A stretch of DNA of 64,000 nt from Sulfurospirillum diekertiae (GTDB taxonomy: Bacteria > Campylobacterota > Campylobacteria > Campylobacterales > Sulfurospirillaceae), in the NCBI RefSeq assembly GCF_002162315.1, contig NZ_CP021416.1, forward strand, positions 186,001 to 250,000, in the 5' to 3' direction. The position numbers and the translations under genes were made by a program. This document shows positions 8,833-18,529 of the stretch, piece by piece. Numbering within the stretch: the first letter of the stretch is position 1; each line of letters starts with the position of its first letter. The notes beneath the pieces were generated by a model, which saw only the letters and a program-made list of their open reading frames with translations, was not told the DNA's origin and did no database searches.

Positions 8833-9747
8833 TTAGATAAATGTTAAGAGATGTTTGTATTTTGGATTGCGTCCGTAGACAACATCAAAATAAGCCTCTT
8901 GAAGTTGTTTGGTGATAGGACCACATTTTCCATCTCCAATAATATAATTATCGATATCTTTGATTGGGGTTACTTCTGCAGCAGTACCTGTAAAGAACGC
9001 TTCATCCGAGATATACGCCTCATCACGGGTAATGCGTCTGCGCTCGATGGGGATGCCTGCTTCACGCGCAAGCTCTAGTACCGTTGCTTGTGTGATACTC
9101 TCGAGGGATGTATCATTCGGAGGAGAAATCAACTTGCCATCTCTGACGATAAAGAAACATTCGCCACTGCCTTCTGCGATAAATCCATCTTCATCCAAAA
9201 GAAGCGCTTCTTCATAACCCGCTTCGAGTGCTTCGTATTTTGCCATTTGAGAGTTGAGGTAGTTTGCAGCTGCTTTTGCTTTTCCCATATTGGCACTGAC
9301 GGGGTTTCTTGCAAACGAAGAGATTTTAACGCGAATACCGTTTTCAATGCCATCATCGCCAAGGTAACTTCCCCATTGCCATGCCGCAATCGCTGTGTTA
9401 ACGGGTGCTTGTGCAAGATTAAGTCCCATAACGCCGTATCCTAAATAAATAAGCGGTCTAATGTAGACGTTTGAGGTAAAGTTGTTTGATTTAAGAAGCT
9501 CAATATGTGCCGCTTCAAGTTCTTCTAGTGAATAGGTCGCTTTAATGCGGGTAATTTTGGCAGAATTGAGCAAGCGTTTGGTGTGCTCTCTGAGTTTAAA
9601 AATGGCTAAGCCATTGTCTGTCATATACGCACGGGTACCTTCAAAAACACCGTTACCATAGTGAAGTGTATGGGTTAAAATATGTATTTTTGCATCATCC
9701 CATGCAACGAGTTTGCCATCCATCCAAATGTATTTTGCTTTATCCAT
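8833..9747 (-). CDS. ilvE: Branched-chain amino acid aminotransferase
   Basis: PLP enzyme of fold-type IV that makes leucine, isoleucine and valine from their keto acids. The 304-residue protein starts MDKAKYIWMDGKLVAWDDAKIH and contains THTLHYGNGVFEG, the lysine-bearing NMGKAKAAANY (about 155-165), and EGSGECFFIV. It is the first gene of the minus-strand group and reads away from the divergent aldehyde dehydrogenase. The 13-base gap to the SPFH gene argues for one transcript. Confidence 0.95.
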   Translation of the reverse strand: MDKAKYIWMDGKLVAWDDAKIHILTHTLHYGNGVFEGTRAYMTDNGLAIFKLREHTKRLLNSAKITRIKATYSLEELEAAHIELLKSNNFTSNVYIRPLIYLGYGVMGLNLAQAPVNTAIAAWQWGSYLGDDGIENGIRVKISSFARNPVSANMGKAKAAANYLNSQMAKYEALEAGYEEALLLDEDGFIAEGSGECFFIVRDGKLISPPNDTSLESITQATVLELAREAGIPIERRRITRDEAYISDEAFFTGTAAEVTPIKDIDNYIIGDGKCGPITKQLQEAYFDVVYGRNPKYKHLLTFI

Positions 9748-9835
9748 TTTTCTACCTTCTTAAAAGTCGTTTTCTAAAGAGTTACTATGTTAGCCAAAAA
9801 TTGATTAAAGATAGTTTTAGTATGAAAAGTTGCGT

Positions 9836-9841
9836 TATACT
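9836..9841 (+). promoter_or_regulatory. Probable -10 box for the aldehyde dehydrogenase leader
   Basis: TATACT is placed so that transcription would begin near 9848, leaving a leader of about 110 bases before the ATG at 9959. It is the only -10-like match upstream of the hairpins described in the next entry. By-eye call. Confidence 0.45.
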
Positions 9842-9849
9842 TCAATTTG

Positions 9850-9945
9850 AATACGTCTTTAAAGCAAAGCTCTAAAGACTACGTTAACACTGGGTTCTCT
9901 TCGGCAGAGTGCCCACGCACCCTTGGTGCTTTGAATCACAAAAGA
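9850..9945 (+). promoter_or_regulatory. Three-hairpin structured leader upstream of aldehyde dehydrogenase
   Basis: Three consecutive hairpins can be drawn. H1 pairs GTCTTTA with TAAAGAC (7 bp) around an inner AGC/GCT with an AAA loop. H2 pairs GGGT-CTCT with AGAG-GCCC around TCGGC with one T-T mismatch. H3 is GCACC-CTT-GGTGC. After H3 come about 28 mostly unpaired bases ending in GAAGAGG, a usable ribosome site, then the ATG. The stretch is noticeably richer in G+C than normal intergenic DNA here. I do not recognise a known riboswitch class. It could be a riboswitch, an attenuator, a protein-binding leader or part of a small RNA. Confidence 0.5.
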
Positions 9946-9958
9946 AGAGGTAAAAATC

Positions 9959-11377
9959 ATGAAAGCAAAGCTTTATTACGGTTCTACATGTAAAGAGAAA
10001 AAAGAGTACAAAGAGGTGCGTTCACCTTACGATGGACGTGTGGTTTCAAGCTTTGGCGTTTGCGATGCAACAGACGCCAAAGCTATTTTAGAGATAGCTC
10101 ATCATGCCGCTTTACATGTAAAACAGATTCCTCTGCATCAACGGACGAATTGGCTGTTGGATGTGGCTCAAAAGCTCGAAAGGGAGCGTGAGCGAATAGC
10201 ACTTTGCATCACCGATGAAGTGGGAAAACCGATTGCCTTTTCACGCGTTGAGGTGGATCGTTGCATCGAGACAATCAAACTCTCCGCCAATGCCATCTTA
10301 CATGTAAACGGTGAAACATTCGATACCACCGCGATGCCCAGTGGTAAAAAGAGTTTGGCATTTTACAAACGTGAACCAGTCGGCGTGGTGTTAGCAATTA
10401 CGCCGTTTAATTTTCCACTCAATCTTGTCGCGCATAAAATTGCTCCAGCCTTAGTCGCTGGCAATGCGGTTATCTTAAAACCCACTTCACAAGCGCCTCG
10501 TACAGCGTATGAACTCGTCAAACTTTTCATTGAAAGTCCCTATGCTTCCAAAGATGCGCTCAGTCTTATCTACAGTGGTGAAGGCGTGAATGAAACACTC
10601 ATCACCAGTGAAATTCCACGCGTTATCAGTTTTACAGGCAGTGTAGGCGTTGGGCGTGAGATCATGCAAAAAGCGGGAATTAAAAAAGTGGCTTTGGAAT
10701 TGGGTGGTAATGCTGCAACGTATATTGATGTTTCTGCTGATGTTGCGCTTGCTGCCAAACGGTGTGCTGTGGGTGCGTTTATCAACTCGGGGCAAGTATG
10801 TATCTCCTTGCAGCGTATTTACGTGCATGAAAGTATTTATGAATCGTTTGCACAAGCGCTTGTTGAAGAGACAAAACGTTTACATGTAGGCTCGCCGTAT
10901 GATGAAAAAACCTTCATTGGACCGATGGTAAATGAAGCCGCAGTGCTCAAAGCAAAACGATGGATTCAAAGCGCCATTGATGAAGGTGCAAAACCTTTGT
11001 GTGGTTTTACATATAACGGACTTTTATGTGCGCCGACGATTATGGCAGATGTGAACGAATCGATGGCAATTGTGTGTGAAGAGGTCTTTGCGCCGATTGT
11101 TTCATTGATCAAAGTGAGGGATTATGAAGAGGCTAAAAACAAAATGAATGCCTCAGATTATGGGCTTCAATATTCCATCTTTTGCAATGATCTTGCCATG
11201 GCACAAAGGGCGATTGACGAGCTTGAGGCGGGTGGCATTGTAATTAATGACATTCCCACGTTGCGGTTTGATCTTCAGCCTTATGGTGGTATCAAACAAA
11301 GTGGCGTTGGAAAAGAGGGCCCTTATTTTGCGCTCTTAGATGACTATACCCAGATCAAATCTGTGGTAATATGCTAA
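9959..11377 (+). CDS. NAD(P)-dependent aldehyde dehydrogenase, lactaldehyde-dehydrogenase-like
   Basis: A 472-residue ALDH superfamily enzyme that oxidises an aldehyde to its acid. Visible signatures: cofactor region FTGSVGVGREI (about 222-232), general base in LELGGNAATYID (about 243-254), catalytic Cys in NSGQVCIS (about 277-284), and the late EEVFAPIV. The short N-terminus and the NSGQVC form suggest the lactaldehyde/succinate-semialdehyde-like branch; the substrate cannot be read from sequence. It follows the structured leader at 9850-9945 and carries three copies or near copies of the TTTACATGTAAA palindrome, plus a two-mismatch copy. bcp follows closely and may be co-transcribed. Confidence 0.88.
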   Translation: MKAKLYYGSTCKEKKEYKEVRSPYDGRVVSSFGVCDATDAKAILEIAHHAALHVKQIPLHQRTNWLLDVAQKLERERERIALCITDEVGKPIAFSRVEVDRCIETIKLSANAILHVNGETFDTTAMPSGKKSLAFYKREPVGVVLAITPFNFPLNLVAHKIAPALVAGNAVILKPTSQAPRTAYELVKLFIESPYASKDALSLIYSGEGVNETLITSEIPRVISFTGSVGVGREIMQKAGIKKVALELGGNAATYIDVSADVALAAKRCAVGAFINSGQVCISLQRIYVHESIYESFAQALVEETKRLHVGSPYDEKTFIGPMVNEAAVLKAKRWIQSAIDEGAKPLCGFTYNGLLCAPTIMADVNESMAIVCEEVFAPIVSLIKVRDYEEAKNKMNASDYGLQYSIFCNDLAMAQRAIDELEAGGIVINDIPTLRFDLQPYGGIKQSGVGKEGPYFALLDDYTQIKSVVIC

Positions 11378-11400
11378 AAAATATCAACAAAGGAATTTAT

Positions 11401-11865
11401 ATGTTACAAATAGGCGATAAAGCCCCAGATCTTAGTCTTCCCAACCAAGACAATGTCGAAATATCTCTGCGAGATTTAGAGGGAAAATGGATCGTGCTTT
11501 ACTTTTACCCCAAAGATAGCACCCCTGGATGCACCACCGAAGCGTGTGATTTTACAGCAGCACTTCCCAGTTTTGAAGATTTAAATGCCGTTGTTTTAGG
11601 TGTGAGTCCTGATAGTACAGCGTCGCATCAAAAGTTCATTACCAAACAAAAACTAGAGATAACACTGCTTTCCGATGTGAGCACTGAAGTGGCGCAACGC
11701 TATGGTGTTTGGCAGTTAAAAAAGTTTTGTGGTAAAGAATATATGGGCATTGTTCGTTCAACTTTTTTGATCGATCCAAGCGGAAAAATTGCGAAGTTTT
11801 GGTCAAGTGTGAAAGTTAAGGACCACGCAAGTGATGTTAAAAAAGCATTAGAAACATTACGTTAA
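11401..11865 (+). CDS. bcp: Thioredoxin-dependent thiol peroxidase (BCP/PrxQ)
   Basis: Cytoplasmic peroxiredoxin that reduces hydroperoxides using thioredoxin. I chose the ATG at 11401, giving 154 residues and the standard start MLQIGDKAPDLSLPNQ. An upstream in-frame ATG at 11371 lies inside the preceding gene, while AAAGGA sits properly before 11401. The peroxidatic Cys44 and resolving Cys49 are in TPGCTTEACD, the classical PrxQ spacing. trxA and trxB, its electron donors, lie about 9-10 kb upstream in this window. Confidence 0.95.
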   Translation: MLQIGDKAPDLSLPNQDNVEISLRDLEGKWIVLYFYPKDSTPGCTTEACDFTAALPSFEDLNAVVLGVSPDSTASHQKFITKQKLEITLLSDVSTEVAQRYGVWQLKKFCGKEYMGIVRSTFLIDPSGKIAKFWSSVKVKDHASDVKKALETLR

Positions 11866-11871
11866 TACGTT

Positions 11872-11899
11872 CACGTGGGCTTTCCTCGAAGCCCACGTG
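11872..11899. terminator. Bidirectional terminator between bcp and the DUF748 gene
   Basis: CACGTGGGCTT and AAGCCCACGTG form perfect 11-bp arms around a six-base loop, between two convergent genes. A short T-rich stretch follows on the plus side. It can serve both strands. Confidence 0.75.
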
Positions 11900-11900
11900 T

Positions 11901-14780
11901 TTAGTTTCTCACTGAAATCGTACAGCCCACCCACTCTTCACGAATGGCATCACTGGCTTGAGGTTCATTTTTAATCAGTCTATTGGGGGCTATTTTGTAT
12001 TTTGTTGTAAGGTTTTGAACGATCACATCAGCCCGTTTAAGCGCTAAAGACTGAAGTGCTGCTGGCACTATGGTAGTGTTCTCAGCAATTTTTGAAATTA
12101 AATTATCATTGATAGCACCAATATCCAAATTTTCATCTTTGTAGGATTTTAGGAGCTTATTGTAATCATCATTAGAGTATTTTTGAAGAAAGAGTTTTTT
12201 GATGGCTTTGCCATAACTATCATCTTCTTTACTCTTTTTAGGAGTTATTGCTTCTATTTGTGCGGTCACATTTTGCTCTTGAAGTGCTTTGGTGTCAAGT
12301 GCTTCGTTGAAACTTGGTGTAATGATAAGATTGAGCTCACTTCTCTTTTCCAAAATCTGCTGGTATTGCACCATTTTTTCCTCTTCTGAGTCAATAAGCG
12401 CATATTCTCCTGCCGCAAAATCAATACTTTTAAGATTTTCAGTTTCGATACCGAGGATAGAACCTAAGAGTTTAAATGGCGAGGTTGCAATGCTTCCGAT
12501 GAGATTTCCAATAGCTTTCCACACGATGCTTCCATAACGAAATTCAGGGTCATTCAGATCGCCACTGACGGGAAGATCAAGGTCAATTTGCCCTTTCGAA
12601 TCTTTTAAAATAGCAATGGCAAGTCCTAAGGGGAGGTTTGGAGCATCCTTACTTTCAATTTTATCGCCTAGCGTGAGAGAGTCTAGGTTGATCTTATTGG
12701 CACCTTCCATCAATCCTTTTTTAATTTTATAGTTTAGATCCATTGAGAGTTTGCCTTCTTTGATCGCATAGCCTATAAATTTACCTGTATAGGGCGAGAG
12801 GGAAGGCATATCAATGTTTTTAAAGAGAATTTTGAGTGTTGCTCGGTTTTTAAAATCAAACGGTAAAATCGATCCATCAATTTTTGCGTAGCCGTATTTG
12901 TCAACTTTTCCCTCCAGTTTTAATACGGAAGGCTTGGTGTTTTTGGTATCGAGTGTTGACATAGACCCATTTAAACGGTCAGCGAAAGTGGCAAATGGAA
13001 GTAGCAAAGAGGCATCTTTAAAATGGGTGGTTCCTCGTTTAAGGATGATATTTCCGATGTAGAGAGACATAGTCTCATTCTTTGTTGTTGATGTTTTTTT
13101 CGTGTTAGAAGGTGTTTTTGATGGAGTTGATGAGGTTTTCAAGAGATTGGAAAAATTAGTTGTGCCATCTTTTTTGATATCAAGATTGATATAGGGTTTA
13201 TCCAGAGCAACACTTTGAATACTTAATGTTGCAGGAGAAAGCGTGTAAGAAAAATTGGAAAAATTGAGTGTTTCCCAGGCAACAAGAGAATTTTTAAATT
13301 TATCAGCGAGTGAAAATTTAGAGACGGTTGCATCACCTTCAATTTTGAAAGTTGTTTGTTGGTCAAAAGAAGCTTTAATCTTAGAATTGAGTGATAATGC
13401 GCCATCTTGAATAAGTGTTGTTGTGTACAGGGCAATATAGGGTTGTGCTTTTTCCAAAGAGAGTTTATTAGCATTAACGGCTATATCTAACGAAGCAGTT
13501 GAGGGAATAAAAGTTCCTTTGAAGTTTAAAGTAGCAGTCGTATCCAGGGTACTGTTAAAATCATAGGTAATAGGATTGTTCATGTCTTGCGTGATATTTT
13601 GTGCGGTTAATTTTAAGGGAGCAAAATGGGCAGGTGTACTTTTCACATTTTGATCACGCACATCAACAGTTGCCTCCTTAACTTCTAATGTTTTAAGGGC
13701 AAATTTCCAAGTGCTATTGGTCTCTTGTTTGGCAGATGATTGTATTTTTGCCTGAGTTGATGCGCTTTTAGGCGTAAAAAGACGTACTAAATTAAGCGTG
13801 TAATCTTTTTCCAATTGAAGATCTACAAAGGGTTTGGTAATCGTGGCTTTTTCAATGCTAGTATTGGAAGTTTGTAAGTCAAAATCGATGGTTTCAAGAT
13901 TAAAGGAAGGTACTTCAATAACGGTTTTATTCTCATTATCTACCAAGCGGACACTGTCTAAGGAGGCAGAAGCTTTTTCCAATGAAACAAGTGGTTTTTC
14001 TTTGCTAAGATCAATGGAAAAAGGAACTCTAAGTGAAAGTTCTCCTTGTGTAAGTGTTATTGGAATGGTTGGTAATACGTATTTCCAAAAGCTTGAGAGA
14101 GGGAGATGTACAATATTGAGTTCGCCGTAAAACTTGAGTGGTTCAAAAGAAGCGCTACTTGCAATTGAGATTTTTTCTTCGCTTTGAAACATCACTTTAA
14201 GAGCATGAATACTAAGATCATCTTTATAAAAACTGAGGTTGTTGACCGTGTAATTTATAGGGCCTATGTCAAATTTAAAAGGAATACTTGGACGTTCATC
14301 TGTGAATGTGGATTGAGCATTTTGGATTTCAACATGTTCAATGATAAAAGGCATGGCAAGACTATTATCGTGCGTAGTCGTGTTGTCATCTGAGCTGCTC
14401 TTTGGAAAAATATTTAAAAGCGCTAGATTACCATTCGTGTCAATTTTTAGATCAACAAAAGGCTTGTCGAGGAGCAATGATTTGATAAAAAACTCTTTTT
14501 TGAACAAAGAGGTTGGCTCATAATTAACATATAAATGCTCTAAAGATATAACACTACTTCCCTTGGTATCGTGGAGTGCTAAATTGTTTACATGTAATTC
14601 AAACGTGAAAGGGTTAAAGAGTACTTTTTCGATTGAAATTGAAAGACCCAGTTTCTCTTGAAGAAGAATAGGGAGCTTAGTTTGTGCCCACCATGGAAGG
14701 ATAATGAAACCGCTCAGTGTATAGAATGCGGGAAGAAAAATTAACCAGAATAGAACACTCTTAAGACACTTTTTTAGCAT
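11901..14780 (-). CDS. DUF748 / AsmA-like envelope protein
   Basis: A 959-residue protein with one N-terminal membrane anchor (about 9-30, VLFWLIFLPAFYTLSGFIIL) followed by long beta-rich repeats. Segments such as NPFTFELHVNNLALHD and LDLPVSGDLNDPEFRYG are typical of DUF748, which is distantly related to AsmA/TamB-type proteins proposed to bridge inner and outer membranes for lipid transport. The C-terminus (ALQSLALKRADVIVQNLTTKYKIAPNRL and after) looks like the end of an OmpA-type module; that is a weaker call. It stands alone, convergent with bcp, and has its own -10 box. One near-perfect palindrome copy lies at 14587. Confidence 0.85.
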   Translation of the reverse strand: MLKKCLKSVLFWLIFLPAFYTLSGFIILPWWAQTKLPILLQEKLGLSISIEKVLFNPFTFELHVNNLALHDTKGSSVISLEHLYVNYEPTSLFKKEFFIKSLLLDKPFVDLKIDTNGNLALLNIFPKSSSDDNTTTHDNSLAMPFIIEHVEIQNAQSTFTDERPSIPFKFDIGPINYTVNNLSFYKDDLSIHALKVMFQSEEKISIASSASFEPLKFYGELNIVHLPLSSFWKYVLPTIPITLTQGELSLRVPFSIDLSKEKPLVSLEKASASLDSVRLVDNENKTVIEVPSFNLETIDFDLQTSNTSIEKATITKPFVDLQLEKDYTLNLVRLFTPKSASTQAKIQSSAKQETNSTWKFALKTLEVKEATVDVRDQNVKSTPAHFAPLKLTAQNITQDMNNPITYDFNSTLDTTATLNFKGTFIPSTASLDIAVNANKLSLEKAQPYIALYTTTLIQDGALSLNSKIKASFDQQTTFKIEGDATVSKFSLADKFKNSLVAWETLNFSNFSYTLSPATLSIQSVALDKPYINLDIKKDGTTNFSNLLKTSSTPSKTPSNTKKTSTTKNETMSLYIGNIILKRGTTHFKDASLLLPFATFADRLNGSMSTLDTKNTKPSVLKLEGKVDKYGYAKIDGSILPFDFKNRATLKILFKNIDMPSLSPYTGKFIGYAIKEGKLSMDLNYKIKKGLMEGANKINLDSLTLGDKIESKDAPNLPLGLAIAILKDSKGQIDLDLPVSGDLNDPEFRYGSIVWKAIGNLIGSIATSPFKLLGSILGIETENLKSIDFAAGEYALIDSEEEKMVQYQQILEKRSELNLIITPSFNEALDTKALQEQNVTAQIEAITPKKSKEDDSYGKAIKKLFLQKYSNDDYNKLLKSYKDENLDIGAINDNLISKIAENTTIVPAALQSLALKRADVIVQNLTTKYKIAPNRLIKNEPQASDAIREEWVGCTISVRN

Positions 14781-14807
14781 CGTACACTCCTTTTTAAGGG
14801 CTTATTT

Positions 14808-14813
14808 ATTATA
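14808..14813 (-). promoter_or_regulatory. Probable -10 box for the DUF748 gene
   Basis: TATAAT on the minus strand, 28 bases before the start codon, in a very AT-rich stretch. Confidence 0.5.
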
Positions 14814-14887
14814 CAATAAATTGAAACATTTCTATTTAAAAACCATATTAGTTTTATAAGGATAGATGGATTATATGTTACCTATGT

Positions 14888-14893
14888 TATACT
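14888..14893 (+). promoter_or_regulatory. Probable -10 box for queH
   Basis: TATACT lies 31 bases before the ATG of the queH reading frame at 14924. Confidence 0.4.
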
Positions 14894-14923
14894 TTTCAAA
14901 ATTTATACTCTTAAAGAAATACC

Positions 14924-16013
14924 ATGCTCGTTCATATTTGTTGCTCCGTAGACAGCCACTTTTTTTTTGCAAAAACTTCAACAAAATTACCCTAATGAGA
15001 GGTTAATTGGCTTTTTTTATGACCCTAATATTCATCCTTTCAGTGAGTACAAATTAAGGCTTTTGGATGTCAAACGCAGTTGTAACAAGCTGGGAATTGT
15101 TTTACATGTAGGCGATTACAATTATGAAGGGTGGCTTGAAGCGATTCGAGGGTTAGAACATGAGCCTGAAAAAGGCAAACGCTGTTCAGTGTGTTTTGAT
15201 AACAGGTTAGAAAAAACTGCACAAGAAGCACTTAAAATAGGTGAAAAAACGATAACAACTACCTTACTAACAAGTCCTAAAAAATCACTGGAGCAGTTAG
15301 AAAAAGCTTTACGTGCCATTGCCCAAAAATATGAGCTTGAAATCGTTGCACCTGATTTTAGAAAAGGTGGAGGTACTCAAGAACAGTTTACACAAGCAAA
15401 AGAGGCAATGCTTTACCATCAAAATTATTGTGGTTGTCTGTTCGCTTTGGGTGTGCAAAGAGAGCAACAACAAAAATGGGCAGATGAACTGAGTTCGCCT
15501 CTACGCCCTCAAATACTTCCTGCTTCTATTGAGGAACGCACTGTTTTGTATGAAAAAGTGATAGCGCTTGAAGCAAACGAGACTCCTTTTAAATTGGTTC
15601 GTGAAAAGTTTTTAAATTATAGATTGCTTCGTGCATGGGTGAAAAGGAGTGACAAAGAGGTTATCCCTAGTTATATCTTATTTTACTCTACATGTAAAAA
15701 AGAGTTTATTAAAACCAATGTAGAGTTTATAGCACAAGGCGTTGGATTTTTAGCAAAAGAAGAAGCGCGTTTTATTTCGCTTAAAACGTTTAATACGCTA
15801 GCCAATACAGACTATAAAACACTCAAAGAAATGCTACAAAATCCCCCAACGGTAGAAATAGAAATAGCTTTTAGAAACACCTACCTAAAGTCGATAGTTG
15901 CTTCATTAACTCCGCTTGTCATATTGGATGAGGTTAAAATGGACTCTTATGAACTCTTCATTCAGAGCAAAACCTATCAAGACATTAGAGAAAATTTAGT
16001 ATTAATTGGCTAA
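14924..16013 (+). pseudogene. queH: Epoxyqueuosine reductase QueH, frameshifted at a T9 run
   Basis: QueH reduces epoxyqueuosine in tRNA to queuosine. The intact frame from about 14969 onward encodes the domain with FFYDPNIHPFSEY and RCSVCFDNRLEKTA (second Cys pair). The first 12 codons from ATG 14924, including the essential double cysteine in VHICCSVDSH, are in another frame. Removing one T from the nine-T run at 14960-14968 joins them into SHFFLQKLQQNYPNE and gives about 362 residues, the usual Campylobacterota length. As written, the gene lacks its N-terminal cysteines. Alternatives are a sequencing overcall, a real mutation or RNA polymerase slippage. It is followed by fabZ 31 bases later. 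Confidence 0.85.
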
Positions 16014-16044
16014 AATATTAGAATTTTGTTAGAAGGTTTCAAAG

Positions 16045-16494
16045 ATGTTAATTGATGTTGTAGAGATTCAAAAAATACTTCCCCATCGCTTTCCTTTTTT
16101 ACTTGTGGATAGAATTACTGCACTTACGCCAGGTGAGTCTATCGAAGGATTTAAAAATATTACAATAGGTGAGCAGATTTTTCAAGGACATTTTCCTGAT
16201 CATCCAATTTACCCTGGTGTTATGATTATTGAGGGTATGGCACAAGCTGGTGGCGTGCTTGCGTTTAAAAGCATGGATGAAGAGAAGCAAGAAGAGACGC
16301 AAGAAAAAGTGGTTTATTTTATGAGTATCGATAATGCCAAATTTAGAAGTCCTGTAAAGCCAGGAGATCAGTTAGTGTACAAACTTAATGTTCTAAAACA
16401 CAGAGGTAATATCTGGGTTTTAGATGCCAAAGCCTATGTTGACGACAAACTTGTCGCCGAAGCAGAGCTTAAAGCTATGATAGTGGACAAATAA
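16045..16494 (+). CDS. fabZ: 3-hydroxyacyl-ACP dehydratase
   Basis: Hot-dog-fold dehydratase of type II fatty acid synthesis, 149 residues. It has [13 protein letters not shown] near the N-terminus and the active-site stretch [20 protein letters not shown] with the catalytic His and Glu. It is followed by lpxA at one base, a pairing that supplies hydroxyacyl chains and lipid A from a common acyl-ACP pool. Confidence 0.97.
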   Translation: MLIDVVEIQKILPHRFPFLLVDRITALTPGESIEGFKNITIGEQIFQGHFPDHPIYPGVMIIEGMAQAGGVLAFKSMDEEKQEETQEKVVYFMSIDNAKFRSPVKPGDQLVYKLNVLKHRGNIWVLDAKAYVDDKLVAEAELKAMIVDK

Positions 16495-16495
16495 C

Positions 16496-17290
16496 ATGCC
16501 AAACATTCATCCAACTGCCATTGTTGAAGAGGGAGCGAGTTTAGCGGACGATGTAAAAATCGGAGCTTATGCTTTTGTATCCAAAGATACCATACTTAAA
16601 AGTGGTGTTGAGGTGATGCAAGGAGCACAAATCTATGGTGTGACTAAAGTTGGTGAGGATACAAAAATTTGTCCTTACGCCGTTATTGGTATGCCGCCAC
16701 AGGATATTGGGTATAAACCTGAAGATGATGTTCGTGTTGAGATAGGTCGTAATGTCATGATTCGTGAATTTGTAACGATTAATGCTGGAACCAAAAAAGG
16801 TGGTGGCGTGACAAGAATTGGCAATAACTGTTTTATTATGATTTATTGCCATATCGCACATGATTGCCAGGTCGGCAATAATGTTATTATGGCAAATAAT
16901 GCAACACTTGCAGGACATGTGCATATAGGTTCTTTCACCGTCATTGGGGGTATGACTCCGATTCATCAGTTTGTCCATATTGGAGAAGGTGTTATGATTG
17001 GAGGAGCAAGTGCCATTAGCCAAGATATTCCACCATTTTGTTTAGCCGAAGGAAATCGCGCGGTTGTTCGAGGTCTTAACAGTGTTGGTTTAAAACGTCG
17101 TTTTGAGCGTGATGACATCACTGCAATTCAAGGTGCTTATAAACAACTGTTTAGAAGCGAAAACGCTATAAAAGAGACAGCGGCTAAATTATTAGCGAGC
17201 GAAACAAACGAAAAAGTGTTGCAAATGTGCAATTTTATTATGGAATCCACACGAGGCATTCCATTTGAGAGGAAAAATAATGGTCAATAG
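16496..17290 (+). CDS. lpxA: UDP-N-acetylglucosamine acyltransferase
   Basis: First enzyme of lipid A synthesis, transferring a hydroxyacyl chain from ACP to UDP-GlcNAc. The 264-residue protein shows repeated hexapeptides of a left-handed beta helix ([31 protein letters not shown]). It also has the catalytic His region [12 protein letters not shown] (about 120-131) and a helical C-terminus from about 195. It is one base after fabZ and overlaps the clpX start by 11 bases, so the three genes are probably translationally coupled. Confidence 0.97.
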   Translation: MPNIHPTAIVEEGASLADDVKIGAYAFVSKDTILKSGVEVMQGAQIYGVTKVGEDTKICPYAVIGMPPQDIGYKPEDDVRVEIGRNVMIREFVTINAGTKKGGGVTRIGNNCFIMIYCHIAHDCQVGNNVIMANNATLAGHVHIGSFTVIGGMTPIHQFVHIGEGVMIGGASAISQDIPPFCLAEGNRAVVRGLNSVGLKRRFERDDITAIQGAYKQLFRSENAIKETAAKLLASETNEKVLQMCNFIMESTRGIPFERKNNGQ

Positions 17291-18500
17291 AGAGTGTAGT
17301 TTTTGCGGCACCAAAGAGAGTAATGACACCCGTTTAATCGCAGGCGATGACGTTTTCATCTGCGAACATTGTGTTATTTCTGCCCATAAAATCTTTTTTG
17401 GAGAAATTCCAGAGCCTTCCGTAAGCAATAGCGAAGAAGCTTTTGATCAAGAACTTCTAGCTCCAAAAGAGTTAAAAAAAGTGCTTGATGATTTTGTCAT
17501 CGGGCAAGACCAAGCTAAAAAGATTTTTTCAGTCGGCGTATATAACCACTATAAGAGAATTTTCAAACAAAGCACCATTCAAGATGATACCGAAATTTCT
17601 AAATCGAATATCTTACTCATTGGACCAACAGGTAGCGGTAAAACGTTAATGGCACAAACCTTAGCACGCTTCTTAGATGTTCCAATTGCGATTTCAGATG
17701 CAACCAGTTTAACCGAAGCGGGTTATGTGGGTGAGGATGTTGAAAATATTCTCACCAAATTGCTTCAATGTGCCAATGGCGATATTAAAAAAGCAGAGCA
17801 AGGTATTGTTTTTATCGATGAGATCGACAAAATTGCGCGTATGAGTGAAAATCGCTCCATCACCAGAGATGTTTCAGGTGAAGGTGTGCAACAAGCACTG
17901 CTTAAAATCATCGAAGGTAGTGTGGTTAATATCCCACCTAAAGGCGGACGTAAACACCCTAACCAAGATTTTATTCAAATTGATACGACAAACATTTTAT
18001 TTGTTTGTGCTGGTGCATTTGATGGCTTGGAAGAGATTATCAAACGTCGTATCGGCAAAAATGTGCTTGGTTTTGAGCAAGAAAAACGTACAAAAAGTCA
18101 AGATGCAGGACTCTTTGATCTTGCAGAACCCGATGATTTAGTGCATTATGGTTTGATTCCAGAGTTGATTGGACGTTTACATGTAACGGCAAAACTTTCA
18201 CCGATTACGCAAGAAGATATGGTACGTATTTTAACAGAACCTAAAAATGCGATTTACAAACAGTATCGAAAACTTTTTGCGATTGATAATGTTGAACTCT
18301 CTTTTGAAAAAGAGGCATTGGATTCCGTGGCAGAACTTGCGATCAAACGAAAGACTGGAGCGCGAGGGCTTCGAAGTATTATAGAAGACATTATGGTTGA
18401 TGTGATGTATGAACTTCCCGAACTAAGTGGCTATGAAGTGGTGATTACAAAAGATGTAGTGACAAAAGGTGAAAAACCACTTTATATTAAAAAAAGATAA
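17280..18500 (+). CDS. clpX: ATP-dependent Clp protease ATPase subunit
   Basis: AAA+ unfoldase that feeds substrates to ClpP. I place the start at ATG 17280 ([10 protein letters not shown]), giving 406 residues; an ATG at 17265 lies further into lpxA without a ribosome site, while GAGAGGAAAA sits before 17280. The zinc-binding domain has Cys6, Cys9, Cys28 and Cys31. The ATPase domain has Walker A GPTGSGKT (about 117-124), Walker [11 protein letters not shown] and sensor region GARGLRSI. clpP is not in this window. Confidence 0.97.
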   Translation: MVNRECSFCGTKESNDTRLIAGDDVFICEHCVISAHKIFFGEIPEPSVSNSEEAFDQELLAPKELKKVLDDFVIGQDQAKKIFSVGVYNHYKRIFKQSTIQDDTEISKSNILLIGPTGSGKTLMAQTLARFLDVPIAISDATSLTEAGYVGEDVENILTKLLQCANGDIKKAEQGIVFIDEIDKIARMSENRSITRDVSGEGVQQALLKIIEGSVVNIPPKGGRKHPNQDFIQIDTTNILFVCAGAFDGLEEIIKRRIGKNVLGFEQEKRTKSQDAGLFDLAEPDDLVHYGLIPELIGRLHVTAKLSPITQEDMVRILTEPKNAIYKQYRKLFAIDNVELSFEKEALDSVAELAIKRKTGARGLRSIIEDIMVDVMYELPELSGYEVVITKDVVTKGEKPLYIKKR

Positions 18501-18529
18501 AAAAAAGTGCGTAAAAAAGGAATAGAGAG

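Noticed and set aside
11371..11400. Upstream in-frame ATG for bcp
   Set aside because: It lies inside the aldehyde dehydrogenase gene with no ribosome site; the standard N-terminus and AAAGGA fit 11401.
16541..17023. A 160-codon frame antisense to lpxA
   Set aside because: Same reason: the lpxA hexapeptide repeats on the other strand explain the open frame.
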